From positions 868,001-932,000 of the forward strand of contig JABELC010000002.1 in NCBI GenBank assembly GCA_028455995.1: DNA of 64,000 bases, read 5' to 3'. This stretch comes from Scleromitrula shiraiana (Eukaryota > Ascomycota > Leotiomycetes > Helotiales > Sclerotiniaceae). A program made the translations under genes and the position numbers. The notes beneath the pieces were generated by a model. That model did no database searches. It was not told the DNA's origin and saw only the letters and a program-made list of their open reading frames with translations. Positions 1 through 11,670 of this stretch are shown here, in pieces. Position 1 is the stretch's first letter, and each line of letters opens with the position of its first letter.

Positions 1-520
1 ACAAGTTCTGTAGCTGCAAGCGTATTAAAGCCTATCATATTGAACGAATACTACTCTGTAGTGAAAACCTGTTTCAGTATAATGTGTTGTAGCTAGATAG
101 TTTCTTCCAATACATCGTTGTAAAACACCATACACATAAATAGCGATGGCACTTCCCTTTTGAGCTTGGTGCTCATAACATGTGCTTTTCCTTAGGGTTT
201 GGACATTTCATATATGTAGCAACGAATACATTTTCTAGTATTAAAGACTCTTGTTTCTGAGTTATAACGATTGACTGAGTTTAGAGGTACGTAAGTCAGG
301 CTAAGTTCCAAATTTTCGTGAAGGTCGGGCGCCAGATTGTAAACCTTACATCAAATGCTATAATAAACTCGATTTTTGATATTTTGTTCTAAATCTTGGA
401 TGTTATACAATTCAAAGGCCGTTTTATAAGCATGAGTATTCTTGAAGAAATCAAAATCACAAACTTATTTTTAACAATTTTTTTAAAAAATATATATTCA
501 ATTTGATTTTGCACTTTTGG
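1..520. other. gene-free 3' flank of the dynamin-like gene
   Basis: I see no supported reading frame, RNA gene or repeat in this stretch. It is moderately AT-rich and lies just downstream of the stop codon of the minus-strand dynamin-like gene, so it probably holds that gene's 3' untranslated region and terminator. No clear poly(A) signal can be assigned by eye. Confidence 0.4.
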
Positions 521-3209
521 CTAGCGTCTTTTCTTCCCGGGGACACGCTTGTCTTGTTTCACACCCTTTTTCAACGAACGCCATGGAATTGGTTCCTCGG
601 AAATTGGTTCGACACTTGGAGGAGGCACTTCCTTATCTGAAGGTGTAATGTCCGAATGAAGATAAACGTCCTCATCTTTAGGATCTGTGTGATTTGTTAG
701 TAACAGCATTTGGCTATGAACTTTATATCTCCTACCAGAAAAGGACTCAGTAAGCTCACTGGGTTCGTGGATCTCGGTGCTATTAAATTCGTCGCCTGGA
801 ACTATAGAAATATCTGTTTCATCTAGTGTTGTTAGAATACTTATATTACTGAGCCACAAACAATTGACTCGTTCGGGGACTTACCAATGTGACCAACGCC
901 TATGAAATACTTGCAAGTACCAAGACCCTCTGAAAGAATTTCTAACTGCTTTCTCAGTGTTTTTCGCTCGAGGCTGTCTTCCTTGCTTTCCCCTGCAATC
1001 CGGGTGATGAGATCGGGCTGCATATTAGATACCAGAATAGGCGAGAAGATATCTGCTAGTGGGGAGATAAGTTTTGCTTCGATGACTTCTATGGCGATGT
1101 CATCAATAAAACGTTTTAGAGCAACCTGTAGGTTACCGTGATTAGTGAAGAACTATTGAGGAGATGATTGAAGTTGACTTACCTTATAGTACGCCTGCAT
1201 ACAGTCTAGCGCTTCTGAACATGCAAAACGATTCATGTTGGGCTCTGTACGGTGGGAAAGAGACTCCACGAGGCTGTCGAGGTTATAGTTCCCATGTAAA
1301 TAGACAGTTGAATCCTCGGAACTGGAGCCGAAGAATGATTTGACTATCCGAGAGCATTCGTCTTTCCTTCGATCATTCCGGATTTTTTGGACATTCTCAG
1401 TGAAATAGTGATTGTATGTAATAGGATGTCCCCGTTGATGCGGACTGAGTAGGTCGGTTGTCTTTGTCTTCAGATCTTCACTCAGCTTATCTAGAGCTGG
1501 CGTGAAAATTTCTCGACGGAGTATTTTCTCTGTGGACTCGCCAGCAATGTGCTTCACTACCTCCAAAACAAGGTCCGAGACATTGTTCCAAGCTGTTGTT
1601 ACATGATCGCGTGCGATTTTCTCCCAGGGAAGTGATTGCTCCCTGAACAGATCGCCAACTATCAAAGGATTAAATGTCCCTGGAAGCTCCCGACCCCGGC
1701 TTCTTATCATCAAATTTTCTATACGGTCAATGAAAGCTTCCCTGTTGATAGGTTTGGGTTTATCTGGTGGTGTAGAAGTTTTGATATTTTTTGTCGTATC
1801 GGTGATTGCAAAATGGTGGCCTTCGTTTGTTATACGCTCGGCGAAATCGAGGTTGGTATTTTGAATTACAGCGCGAATACGTTGCCAATAGCCAGTGTCA
1901 GATTGAGCATCTTGGAAAAAAGGATCATTGTATGTACCATCGACTGAAGCTTTGATCAAAGACTGAAAAGACTGAGAACATTGAATAAGGTATGATCTTT
2001 GCTCGTCCACTGATGCGCGAGGCTGCCCAAGCTTGTCCAACTGGCTGCGACAGGCATTCGCTTTGATCTCCATCTCATTGACTAGGCTTGGTAATTCCAG
2101 TGCGATTTGTTGAAGTAGAATCCTGCTGAGTCTGTATCGTAAATCCTCAACACCCAATATTGAGCGCTGTATGTCTTTCCATACTCCATGTGAAAAGTAT
2201 TCATCCTCCTTGAGATTTCGGTAAGCCAAAGAAGATTTCCCGACTTCTGAATCCATGTTTTTTACGACATGCCAGCCAAGGCGAAATATAATCTCGTGAT
2301 TTTTTGCAAGAGACACATACATTGCTTCGCTTCCGGAACCGGGAATTAAAGTGTCGGGCTTTGTTATAACGCCTAATGTTCGAATGCCGGTTTTGTCGGC
2401 CTCCCGAGCGAGTTTGAGAACGACTTGGTTCGCATAATCATTTTTAGCAGAAACTACTGCAAGAATGATACTTCTCGGTTGACTCATGTAGTTTCGTACA
2501 GTTTCTTGGACCATCTCAACATCAGAAGCAGATTGTTGTTTATTCTCGGAGTGAATGAGCCCAGGAAGATCCACAATAGTGAGATGTGGTCGATCAGGAC
2601 CTGAAATTTCGACCCGAAGAAGATCTTGAGCGAAAGCTTTACCATGGGTCGATACGCCCATTGCAGCCTTTGCCTTTTCAATCAACAAAGGAAGGTCACC
2701 AAAACCGTCCAGTTCCTCATGGAAATTGTTTAGGGTTTGCTTCTCGGCATCGCAGCGAGATTGGTGTGCTACGATGGAGATTGTTAAGCTGACTTCAGAC
2801 GCCTTGCGTAGAACCAGTTCTGTTGGGAATCGAGTGCATAAATTGCTATTGATAGGGAAAGAGACACCAGAAATGGCCTCCAAAACAGAGCTTTTGCCAG
2901 AAGATTCTAAGAAGATTGAGGAGTTAGCATATCCTAGCTTAGAATTATTTCAAATGTAAAAGAGGAGTTGATTCCCAAGTAACAAGTTGTGAGAATGCAT
3001 GACATGAAATACGAAAAGGAAATTGAGATTGAGAAGAATAAAATCAAAGAACTGGATTTCGTACGATCGCCACAGACAATGATTTGTGGTAACGAAACAT
3101 AATGACTGATTCCTTGAGACCGAAGGGTGTCGACAACATCCACGAGCTCAAGTTGTTCCTGCGAACACAACTTGTCGAGACCTTCTGTATTGAATTGGTT
3201 CACAACCAT
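521..3209 (-). CDS. dynamin-family (Mx-like) large GTPase
   Basis: Large GTPase of the dynamin superfamily, expected to assemble on membranes. I place four exons: 3209-3065, 2906-1183, 1125-885 and 822-521, giving about 803 residues in a continuous frame. The first intron falls inside the P-loop; splicing 3065 to 2906 creates GDQSSGKSS at residues 47-55, the classic dynamin G1 motif, which strongly supports that junction. DLPGL (G3) is near residue 161 and TKPD (G4) near residue 230. A middle domain follows, and exon 3 encodes a GTPase effector domain-like segment. Intron 3 ends after a CTAAC branch site at CTAG. Exon 4 adds about 100 residues of low-complexity, basic-ended tail that I do not recognise. 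No pleckstrin-homology or proline-rich region typical of classical dynamin is seen, hence Mx-like. The terminal exon is the least certain part: without that splice the frame would stop at 841. Confidence 0.85.
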
Positions 3210-3660
3210 GATGAATCTGCAGTGTTAAATGAAGTTGCAATCATGTGTTTGAAAGGGGATGGATGCATATAATAAGTACTTTCTTCAGGCTGTAGGGAGC
3301 AAAAAGAAACTCTATAATCCATCATATATCTGGAGGTAAATATTCCGGCATCCTTTACCCATACTGCGGTTACCAACCAAATCGAAACACGAATGGCCTC
3401 GTTTGTAAAAAGTGCTGAACATGATTGGATTATTAGGATCAGAGAGCCTTACGAACCAACAAACAGTTCACTCGCCTGTCCAGGGCGACTGCATTTCATT
3501 TCAAGGTTCTCAATAGAGTCCTTTAATAAATTTGAAATAAAATTATTTATTACAAAAATAACAAAGTGTAATTTATAAATGATTGAGATATTACATTAAA
3601 TTTATGATATTTTTATTCATAATGAAGCTACTATATTCAAAATTTTTAGAATCAATTTTC
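3210..3660. other. dynamin upstream region and start of AT-rich block
   Basis: About 290 bp of ordinary composition upstream of the dynamin start probably holds its promoter. From about 3500 the sequence turns strongly AT-rich and remains so up to the retrotransposon at 3666. This flank and the matching one at 10290-10540 were continuous before the retrotransposon inserted, so the element landed in DNA that is now, and perhaps was already, AT-rich. The plus frame at 3393-3578 runs into the AT-rich part and has no recognisable content. Confidence 0.4.
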
Positions 3661-3665
3661 AAATT

Positions 3666-3824
3666 TGTGGTTTTACTTCGGTTAAATCATACGATTATGG
3701 TACTATAGTTTATGTTTTGATATTTTTGTTTTGGTCTATCTATGGTATAGATTATCAAGTCGTATATATGTACGATTGTGGTCATGTGTTTGTTATGTGT
3801 TATCTTATGATTTATATTTTAATA
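3666..3824 (-). repeat. 3' LTR of the copia-type element (159 bp)
   Basis: Aligns without gaps to 10126-10284. Roughly three dozen positions differ, and every difference I found is a transition. This copy keeps TG at its left edge and carries mainly C-to-T changes (read on the plus strand) in its right half, so its original CA right end now reads TA. Confidence 0.9.
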
Positions 3825-4142
3825 TTAGCATTATTTGAAAAGAAAAAGAAAGTTAAACTAAATTTATTATATATCATAGTATTATTTTTCTTTATCTCTT
3901 TATGAAATAAATCAAAAAATTAAAATATATATAAATAATATAATTAATAAAAAAAAGTTAATGTAATAAAGAAAAGTATATATAAGGTTATAATTATCGT
4001 TGTTTTGGTAGGCGTTGTTTTTAGAGGGGTTATTTTCGGATTGGAATAATAATATCCTAATGATTTTAATAAATATTATTATCCTTTGTGTCTTTTTTAT
4101 ATTAGTTTTTTATACTTTTATATTTTCTATATTAGTTTTTTA

Positions 4143-4222
4143 TATTATTATATTTTTTTTATTATATTTTTTTTATTATATTTTTTTTATTATATTTTTT
4201 TTATTATATTTTTTTTATTGTA
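4143..4222. repeat. 14-bp tandem repeat (ATTATATTTTTTTT), about five to six copies
   Basis: A short T-rich unit repeats almost perfectly inside the retrotransposon, close to its 3' LTR. It looks like a late expansion of already degenerate AT-rich sequence. Confidence 0.8.
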
Positions 4223-7200
4223 ATATATTAATATACTATATAGACTAATTTATAATAAATATTAATTTAAATGATTATGATTTACCTTGCCAGGTAGATA
4301 AAGTAATTCATTTGCATTTAATCTATTTTTTTACATCGATATTGATTTTATTAATGTTGATAAAGTCTTTAAAGGCGATATAAGGCTTTGATTTTGTTAT
4401 TATATTGATAAAGTTTGTATTATTAATAATTTATTTAATCTTTATGATTTCTTTGCGTTTATATAATTAATAAATAAAAATCAAATTGATTATTAGATAT
4501 TTTTTTTGGAAAATATTAAATCTAATTAAACATTTATAAAATGATTTTAAATCAATATAGATTATAAAAAATATAAAATCAATTATGATCTTTTTATTGA
4601 TTAATTGATTTATAATTTTATCGATATTAGATTTAATTATAATAACAATATTAAATCTATATCCCATTCTATATAGTTCTAAAGCAAAAACATTTTATAT
4701 AATTCATTTATATTTAATAAAGAATTAGTAGATAATATTTATATTATTATCTTTATTAATAAATATTATAACAAAATTGATTTGAAAAAAAAAATTAGCA
4801 TTGTTTATAAAGCTTATATTGATAAAATAGATCATTTATAATGATTCTATTTTAAAAAAAACAAAAATAAGGTTATAGTTAAAATTATTAATCTATTATT
4901 AAATATGTTTATTAAAAATGTTTATATCGTTTTTAGTTAGATTAGTAATTTAGGCTATATATAATAAGTCGAATAATGCTTCTAGTTGATAAACGTTTAT
5001 AATATATACATTATAGATTTGCTAAATAATATATTGTTTTTTTGGGGAGGCATTTTTTTTGATTTTTATATATGATTTAAGGTTAGTAAAGAAATATTTT
5101 ATAAAATGAAATTTGTTATATTATTATTTTTAAATGAATATAATTATATTGTTTTTATTGATTTGAATTAGAACACTATTAAATTTAAAGAAAAAATTAA
5201 TTATCAATTGTTTTTATACTTTTGAAAAGTAATTTTTCTTTTTGATTTATATCTCTTTTTCATCTGCAAATTTTTTGTTAATAAAAATAAAAGTATTATT
5301 AATTTATAATTTAATTATATCTAATTTTTTATTTTTATTAATATAAAATAAATAATTATTAAATAAAAAAAAAATCATTTCAAAAACTTTTATATAATAA
5401 TTATAATATACAAAATATTAATGATTTTTTGATTTTGTAATATTATAAAATAAATATACAATTTTAAAAATCATATTTAATTTAAAATCTATTTCTAGTA
5501 AAGATTTGATATAAAATATATAAATTAAAAATATTCTTGATTAAATATATATTTATAATATATTATAAAGATATAGCTAAATATATCGATATATATTTTA
5601 TAAGATTACAAAATAAAATATAATTTTGTAATTAATATATTAGATAATAGGGGATTCTATTAGAATTGTTTTTTTGTTTTTATTATTATAGTCTTAAATT
5701 ATTAATCTAGATTTTTCGAATGCTTTTGATATACCTTCATTTTTAATGAAATCAATGAATTTATTATAAAAGATTTAGATGTTTTTTAATATATCATTTT
5801 TTTTAATAACTTTAAATATATTTTTTTTTAATAAACTATTTATTTCTTTTTTATAAAATAAACGGAATTAATTTATAACTAATAAGGGATCTATAATGAT
5901 ATATATATTAAAGATATTTTTAATAATATAATCATTATTATTATTATTATTAAAATATATTTAATCATATTTTAAAATTTGCTTTTAATAAAGAATCTCG
6001 ATTATTAACTTTAAGCATAAGATTAGAATAGAAACTAAATTGAAAATAAACATTTTGTTTAATATGCAAATACTTTTTCTTAATTGAAGAGTTTTTGAAT
6101 TATCAAAGTCTTTATTGTTAATTGAATTTAGAATAAGATTTTTTATTGATAAAAAATCGATTATATTATTAAATAATTTATTAGATTTTTCGAGTTTTTT
6201 TTTATATAGTTTTATTAAAATGTTTTTAAATTCTTTATTAAAATTGTTTATTTTGATTATATATATTTAACCTTTTATTTTGATAAATTTATATGATCTA
6301 TTTTAAATGTTTTTTTTTTGATAAACAAAAACTAAGGATTCAAGTTCAAGGTTGTATAAATAAAGTGTAAATGGTTTATTATACTGATATAGAGTATTTA
6401 TTATTGTTTGTTTAATATGTTTTTTTTATATTTTATCCATTGTTTTATTGATTGCAATAACACATTATAAAATGGATAAGATGAAAAAATTAAAAGATAT
6501 TAAATAAAAAAATATACCAAATACTAGTAAAATAAAGATAAAATCGTTTGAATTAATAATATTATTAATGGTTTTAATAGCTATTTATAATTTTATATCC
6601 TTATTAATTTTTTTAATGTTTTCAAGTTTTTTAATAATAATTATATATATTCATCGGATTATTTTATAGTAATATTCGATCATTCTAATAAAATGATAGG
6701 TTTTAATAGATATATATTTAGTTTTAATTGCAATTATATAAATATTATCAATAAAGTCTTTTTTTATAAAATAGATTTCTTAATCATAAACAATTAGCTT
6801 GAAAAAGCCATTATAAATATTGATCTATATAAAGCAAAATATATTCTATATTATTATTATTAATAAATCCTTAATAAAATATATAATATTAAATTAGATT
6901 ACTTTATTAATAATATAAAAAATAAAATTATTATTAATATATATTATATTAATCATAATAATAAAATTGAATTCTATATCATTATAAAATTTAAACTTGA
7001 ATCTTTTAAACTTATCAATATAAAACTAGTATTCTTTATAATACTTTATAAACTATTCTAATTGTTTATAATTGAATTTATCTTTATAATTAATATAATT
7101 AAATAAATTATATAACTTCTTAATAAAAAAATATTTTATTTATTTATGAATATAATATAATTCAATTTCAAATAAATAATATTCTTTATCTATATTTAAT

Positions 7201-9344
7201 GATTCTACAATAAATTACTAAAACTTTTATAATAAAATTAACTAATTAATAAATATATATCTATAGCATCTAATAGTTTTCCATATTTTATTATTAATAT
7301 ACTAAAGTTTATTTTTAATATTGTTAAATGAGACTTGAACATAGTCTATATTTATAAAACTTAATAAAAATAAAATATTTATATTAATAATATAAATATC
7401 AATTATACCAATTAGATTAATAATTAAAATAGTTCTAATAAAAAAAATATCATCAAAATCAAACCTAAAATTTGTAATTAAATCTAGAATCTTTATATTG
7501 ATTCGAATAAGTTTTTATAATACTAAAAACTGCTTATAACTAATAATTGATCATTTTATAATATTAAAATCAATTATTATATTAATAAATTTATATTCAT
7601 TATAATATTCAATTTATAAATAAATTTCAAGTTTTTGATTAATTTCGCTAATATAAATATATAAAATAATTAAATTATTAAATTCTATAACAAAGTTATT
7701 ACAATTATCATCTATAATAATACAAAAACTATATAAAATAATAAATATTTCAATGCCGCCATTATCATTATTATTATCAAAATATAATTTTAATTAAAAT
7801 ATTTTAATTTTTTTAATTATATAAATAAAATCATTATTATCATCATATTTATTTTAAATATATTGATTATAATTCTTGCTAAAACTTTATATACTATTAA
7901 AACTAAATTTTGATTTTATTCTCTAATTAAATTTTTTTTTTATTGCAATTTGCTTTTCAAAAATATATCTAATTAACCAACATCCTTCTTTTTTATAAAT
8001 ATAACATATTTTTTGTTTTTAATTACAATAATTATTATTAAATTAAAGAATTCAACCATTAAAATATATATTTTTGTTTTAAGATCAAAAATTGTTATTA
8101 TTCCAATTACTTTCTTAAAATTATTAATTATTAAAGTTTTATTCAATTATATTATTATCTTTTTTTTTAAAAAACAATTTATTTTTAAATTTATTCTTCA
8201 TATTTTTTTATATTATAATAAATATATAGATCTTTATAATTATAGTAATAAATATTTTGAATAAATCTAAATATTTTTAAAAGTATATAAAGTAATTCTA
8301 ATAAATTATAAAGAATTTTATTATGTAAATAGAATTATTATATATTCCTAATAATAATCTAAATTTTATAATATATATCTTATTAAATAAGATTTTATAT
8401 GATTATTTGATTAATTTTGATAAATTATTTATAATAATAATATAAAAAATGATTTTAAACCAATTATTATATATATTATACTTTCATTTTTTATCTTTAA
8501 ATGTTTTTTAAAATTTTTTAATAATTATTTCCCAATTAATATTTAAGTTTCTATATTTGATAATATTGTAGTAATATTTTTAAATATTTTTATATAATAT
8601 AAATAAAATATTAAAATATTAATATTATTTAAATAAATTGATTTGTTTATAATTATCTTTATAAATAATTAATTTGTATTTAATATTATTTATTTGATCA
8701 TTATATTTATTGTTATTTGATATATAACGTTTTGTAAAACTTTCGAGTTGTTTATTAATGTCAAATGGAATAAAATCAATCTTAAAGTTTTTAGAATCTG
8801 AATGATCAAAAAGATCGTTTTTAGGATTAGAATCAAGGTTAGAATTGGAGTTATCATTATTGTTGTTTTTTTTTTTGATAAATATTAATTTAGAATTAGA
8901 TTTCTTAATTATCGCTTGTTTTTTTTGCTTGTTTTTTTTATTTTTTTTGTTTTTGTTTTCAATTTTATCTTTTTAAATAAAATCGATAATAAAATTTTTT
9001 TTATCTTTCTTTTTTGGATTATTGAATTTTTTGATTATTATGATAAAAGTATTTGATCGTATATTGAATTATATATCGCAAATTATTGTACTTATTGTTT
9101 TTAGGGTCTATTTAGATAAAGCTTTAAAAAAGAGTGTAAAAATCAAATTGATATTAATATTAGAGTTAGTGAAAATATTAATACTAAATTCTTATAGAAA
9201 TCGCTTAAAGAATTATAAAATAAAAAAATTCTTTTTTTGGATTATAATAAAATGTTTTAGGGTTCAATTTGCAAAATTGTTTTTAAATATTTATAAAATA
9301 TCGTTATCAAAAATATAATAATAAATGTATTTTAAAATCTTGAA

Positions 9345-9488
9345 TCAAATATACGATAAGAGAGTTTTATTATTAAAATTGTTTTTGGGGTTAAATCCGT
9401 TTTCGAATAGTTTGTAAAGCTCGTTGTATTCTTTAAGGTCTTGATTTGAGAGGGGGTAGTCTAAAAAAGAAAAGTTCTTTTTTATCAT
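9345..9488 (-). pseudogene. Gag-like N-terminal remnant of the retrotransposon
   Basis: Minus-strand frame of 47 residues starting at an ATG at 9488 and ending at a TGA at 9345-9347. It begins MIKKNFSFLDYPLSNQDLKE. Its codon use and amino-acid balance are much more protein-like than anything else in the AT-rich block. It lies about 640 bp inside the 5' LTR, where Gag is expected. Lysine-rich degraded frames follow downstream on the same strand (about 8870-9010). I cannot match it to a specific Gag family. Confidence 0.4.
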
Positions 9489-10125
9489 GTTGATTTAAAG
9501 AGGAGAATTAAATAAAAGTATTTATGTAAATGATTAAAAAAAAATATTATATTTTGATAAAGAAAATAAATTCTCTATTATCATACAGGAAAAAGTTGAA
9601 AAAAAGAAAAAAAGAAAAAAATGAATTATTATAAAATAATAAAAGTTTATTTATTTTTGAAAAATATTTCTAAATTCTTATAAATCTTATTAATTTAAAA
9701 ACGATAATATCTTCAAATGAAAATCAGAATTTTTCAATATAATCTTTATAAATCCAAAAATAATAAATATATAAAAAAGATAAAAAAAAGAAATAAAAAA
9801 AAAATAATAAGAAAGATCTCGTCATCGCTAAAGTTTTGAGGGTTTAAAAGTTTTAAAAATATTATAAAAATCGCTAAAAAATATCTTGAAAAAATAAAAG
9901 TTAAAAAGTTAAATTAAAAAAACCAGGCTAAAAATATATATAATAAACGCAAAAACTTATAATATCGCTTTAACACCTACATATTCTATCTTAACACTAT
10001 ATATTGTTTTTAATCAAAATACTTTATTAATATTTCAAATTCAATTCTAATTTTTTCAAAAATATTTCTACTATTATAATATCGCCTTAATGTTTATAAT
10101 ATTTGATCTATATAATATTAATCAA

Positions 10126-10284
10126 TATAATTTTATTTTAATTAAATTGTACAATTATAATATTATAATTTGTATTTTGATATTCTTGTTTTAATCTATC
10201 TATAATATAGATTATCAAATCGTATATATATATGATTGTGGTCACGTACTTGTCACATGCTACCTTATGATCTATATCCCAACA
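10126..10284 (-). repeat. 5' LTR of the copia-type element (159 bp)
   Basis: Gapless partner of 3666-3824. This copy keeps the CA at its right edge (TGTTGGG when read on the minus strand) and carries mainly G-to-A changes on the plus strand, the mirror of the changes in the other LTR. The flanking AAATT at 10285-10289 matches that at 3661-3665. Confidence 0.9.
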
Positions 10285-10289
10285 AAATT

Positions 10290-10549
10290 TCTTATTAAAC
10301 TTGAATATATTATTATTCAAATTGATTTTAAATTATTATACTAGTAACTTGAAATCAAAAAAAGAAAATTTGATTGTTTTAATTTATATTATAATTTAAT
10401 TATAATTTTGAATCTAAAATTAGAGAAATATAATAAAAAATAATATGAAAAATATATAATAATAATATAATTTAACTATATATTATTAATATTAATAGTA
10501 TTAAAATATAAGTTAAAGTATACTCAGGTCAATAAACTACTTTAGAAAT
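10290..10549. other. AT-rich host DNA between the LTR element and the esterase fragment
   Basis: About 260 bp of AT-rich sequence with no recognisable gene. Before the copia insertion it joined directly to the stretch at 3500-3660. It may be a relic of another element or DNA into which RIP spread; nothing in it decides between these. Confidence 0.4.
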
Positions 10550-10633
10550 ATGCCAAGATTCTTTCAAAACACTAGTATAATAAACCTTGTATCAGCCCAA
10601 CAACGAGAATTGAGTAGACTCGCAATAAAACCT

Positions 10634-10826
10634 CTAAGTTTTTGTACCAAAAAGAAAAGTCATATCAAGCTGCTTCCAATAAGAATCAAAGGCCTCCGTG
10701 AACAGGACACTCTCATTAGAACCAGAATAGCTGAGATCGATGTCATTGATACCGAGCCGCACAGCGAAGAGTGTATTTGCTGAAGTCCACGGTGCAAATG
10801 AGGGTTTTAGGGACAAGATTGGCCTC
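10634..10826 (-). pseudogene. 3' part of a CE16 acetylesterase gene, cut off by transposons
   Basis: Minus-strand frame with APWTSANTLFAVRLGINDID, the GxND block (block III) of the SGNH/GDSL hydrolase family CE16, then TEAFDSYWKQLDM. It lies directly left of the inverted-repeat element at 10829-12768 and continues the reading frame of the fragment at 12771-13198. The frame stops soon after the conserved block, and the rest of the gene with the catalytic Asp-His block is not recognisable before the AT-rich flank at 10540. Family knowledge: CE16 enzymes deacetylate xylo- and other oligosaccharides. As it stands the gene is broken. Confidence 0.75.
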
Positions 10827-11008
10827 TACAGTATCACCTATTCAGGGAAAGAAATTTTTGCACTATAATTCGAATTTCAATTGCATTATAAATTAATTTT
10901 TACAGGAGTGACTCGGATTTTTTATTAATATAAATTTAATTTAAATTCTTTATTGATTTTTAGATTTATTTTAAGTTAATTATATAATATTAAATTAATA
11001 TAATATTT

Positions 11009-11146
11009 ATATATAAAATTAATGTATTTTTATTTTTATTTATATTTATAAATAAAATTATATTTATATATAAAATTAGTGTATTTTTATTTATATTTAT
11101 ATATAAAACTATATTTATGAATAAAATTAATGTATTTTTATTTTTA
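11009..11146. repeat. irregular AT-rich tandem repeat, three copies
   Basis: The block containing ATAAAATTA[A/G]TGTATTTTTA recurs three times at roughly 40-60 bp spacing within the left half of the inverted-repeat element. Subterminal direct repeats are common in TIR transposons, but the AT bias makes chance expansion possible. Confidence 0.55.
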
Positions 11147-11670
11147 AATTTATTATATATTATAATATTAATATATATTAATAGTTAATATACTTTATTA
11201 TTTTCTAATTTAATTAATATATTAAAATTAATCTTATATTTTTATTATTATTAATATATTTAAGTTAATATTATTAATATAGTATTATTAATAATATATA
11301 TTAAAAAATAATATAAATATATTTTTAAATTCTATAATTTTTTATAGAAAATCATTTTTAAAATAATAAAATTATTAATTTATAAGAAATAAAATTTAAA
11401 TCAATTAAAGAAAATCGATTATATAGAAATAATTATGATCTTATAGTTTAAAGCTATATTTATATAAATTAAATTGATAAAGAGAAAGTTAAATAAATCT
11501 TTAATTAATAAGAATTTATTAAAAAGTTGAATAATAATTTTATAATTTGAAATTGATAATAAGATTATTTTAAGTATAATTTCAAATTTATTAATGAATT
11601 TTAGTTGAAGTTAATTTATAGATTTAAAATATATTATATAGAATTTAATTTTTAGTTAATTACAAGTTTA

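Larger units (their letters stand above)
3666..10284 (-). mobile_element. full-length RIP-degraded Ty1/copia-type LTR retrotransposon
   Basis: A 6619-bp element bounded by two 159-bp direct LTRs (3666-3824 and 10126-10284). It is flanked by a perfect 5-bp duplication AAATT at 3661-3665 and 10285-10289. On the plus strand the LTR consensus begins TG and ends CA. Coding remnants read on the minus strand. Around 4932-5000 a degraded frame reads YQLEALFDLLYIA followed by a stop and ITNLTKND, resembling the segment after reverse transcriptase in fungal copia polyproteins. At 4467-4667 a frame containing YIDLKSFYKCL resembles the copia RNase H motif YTDSKSLYDCL after C-to-T change. That order (Gag side near 9.5 kb, RNase H near 4.5 kb) fits a minus-strand element with its 5' LTR at 10126-10284. 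Base composition is extremely AT-rich with stops everywhere, so the element is dead. The copia assignment rests on two short motif matches. Confidence 0.85.

Noticed and set aside
3717..9318. Several open frames of 60-98 codons in the AT-rich block (3717, 4015, 8013, 9022) as genes
   Set aside because: They are rich in Ile, Phe, Lys, Leu and Asn because of base composition, read against the coding strand of the retrotransposon, and contain no family motif.
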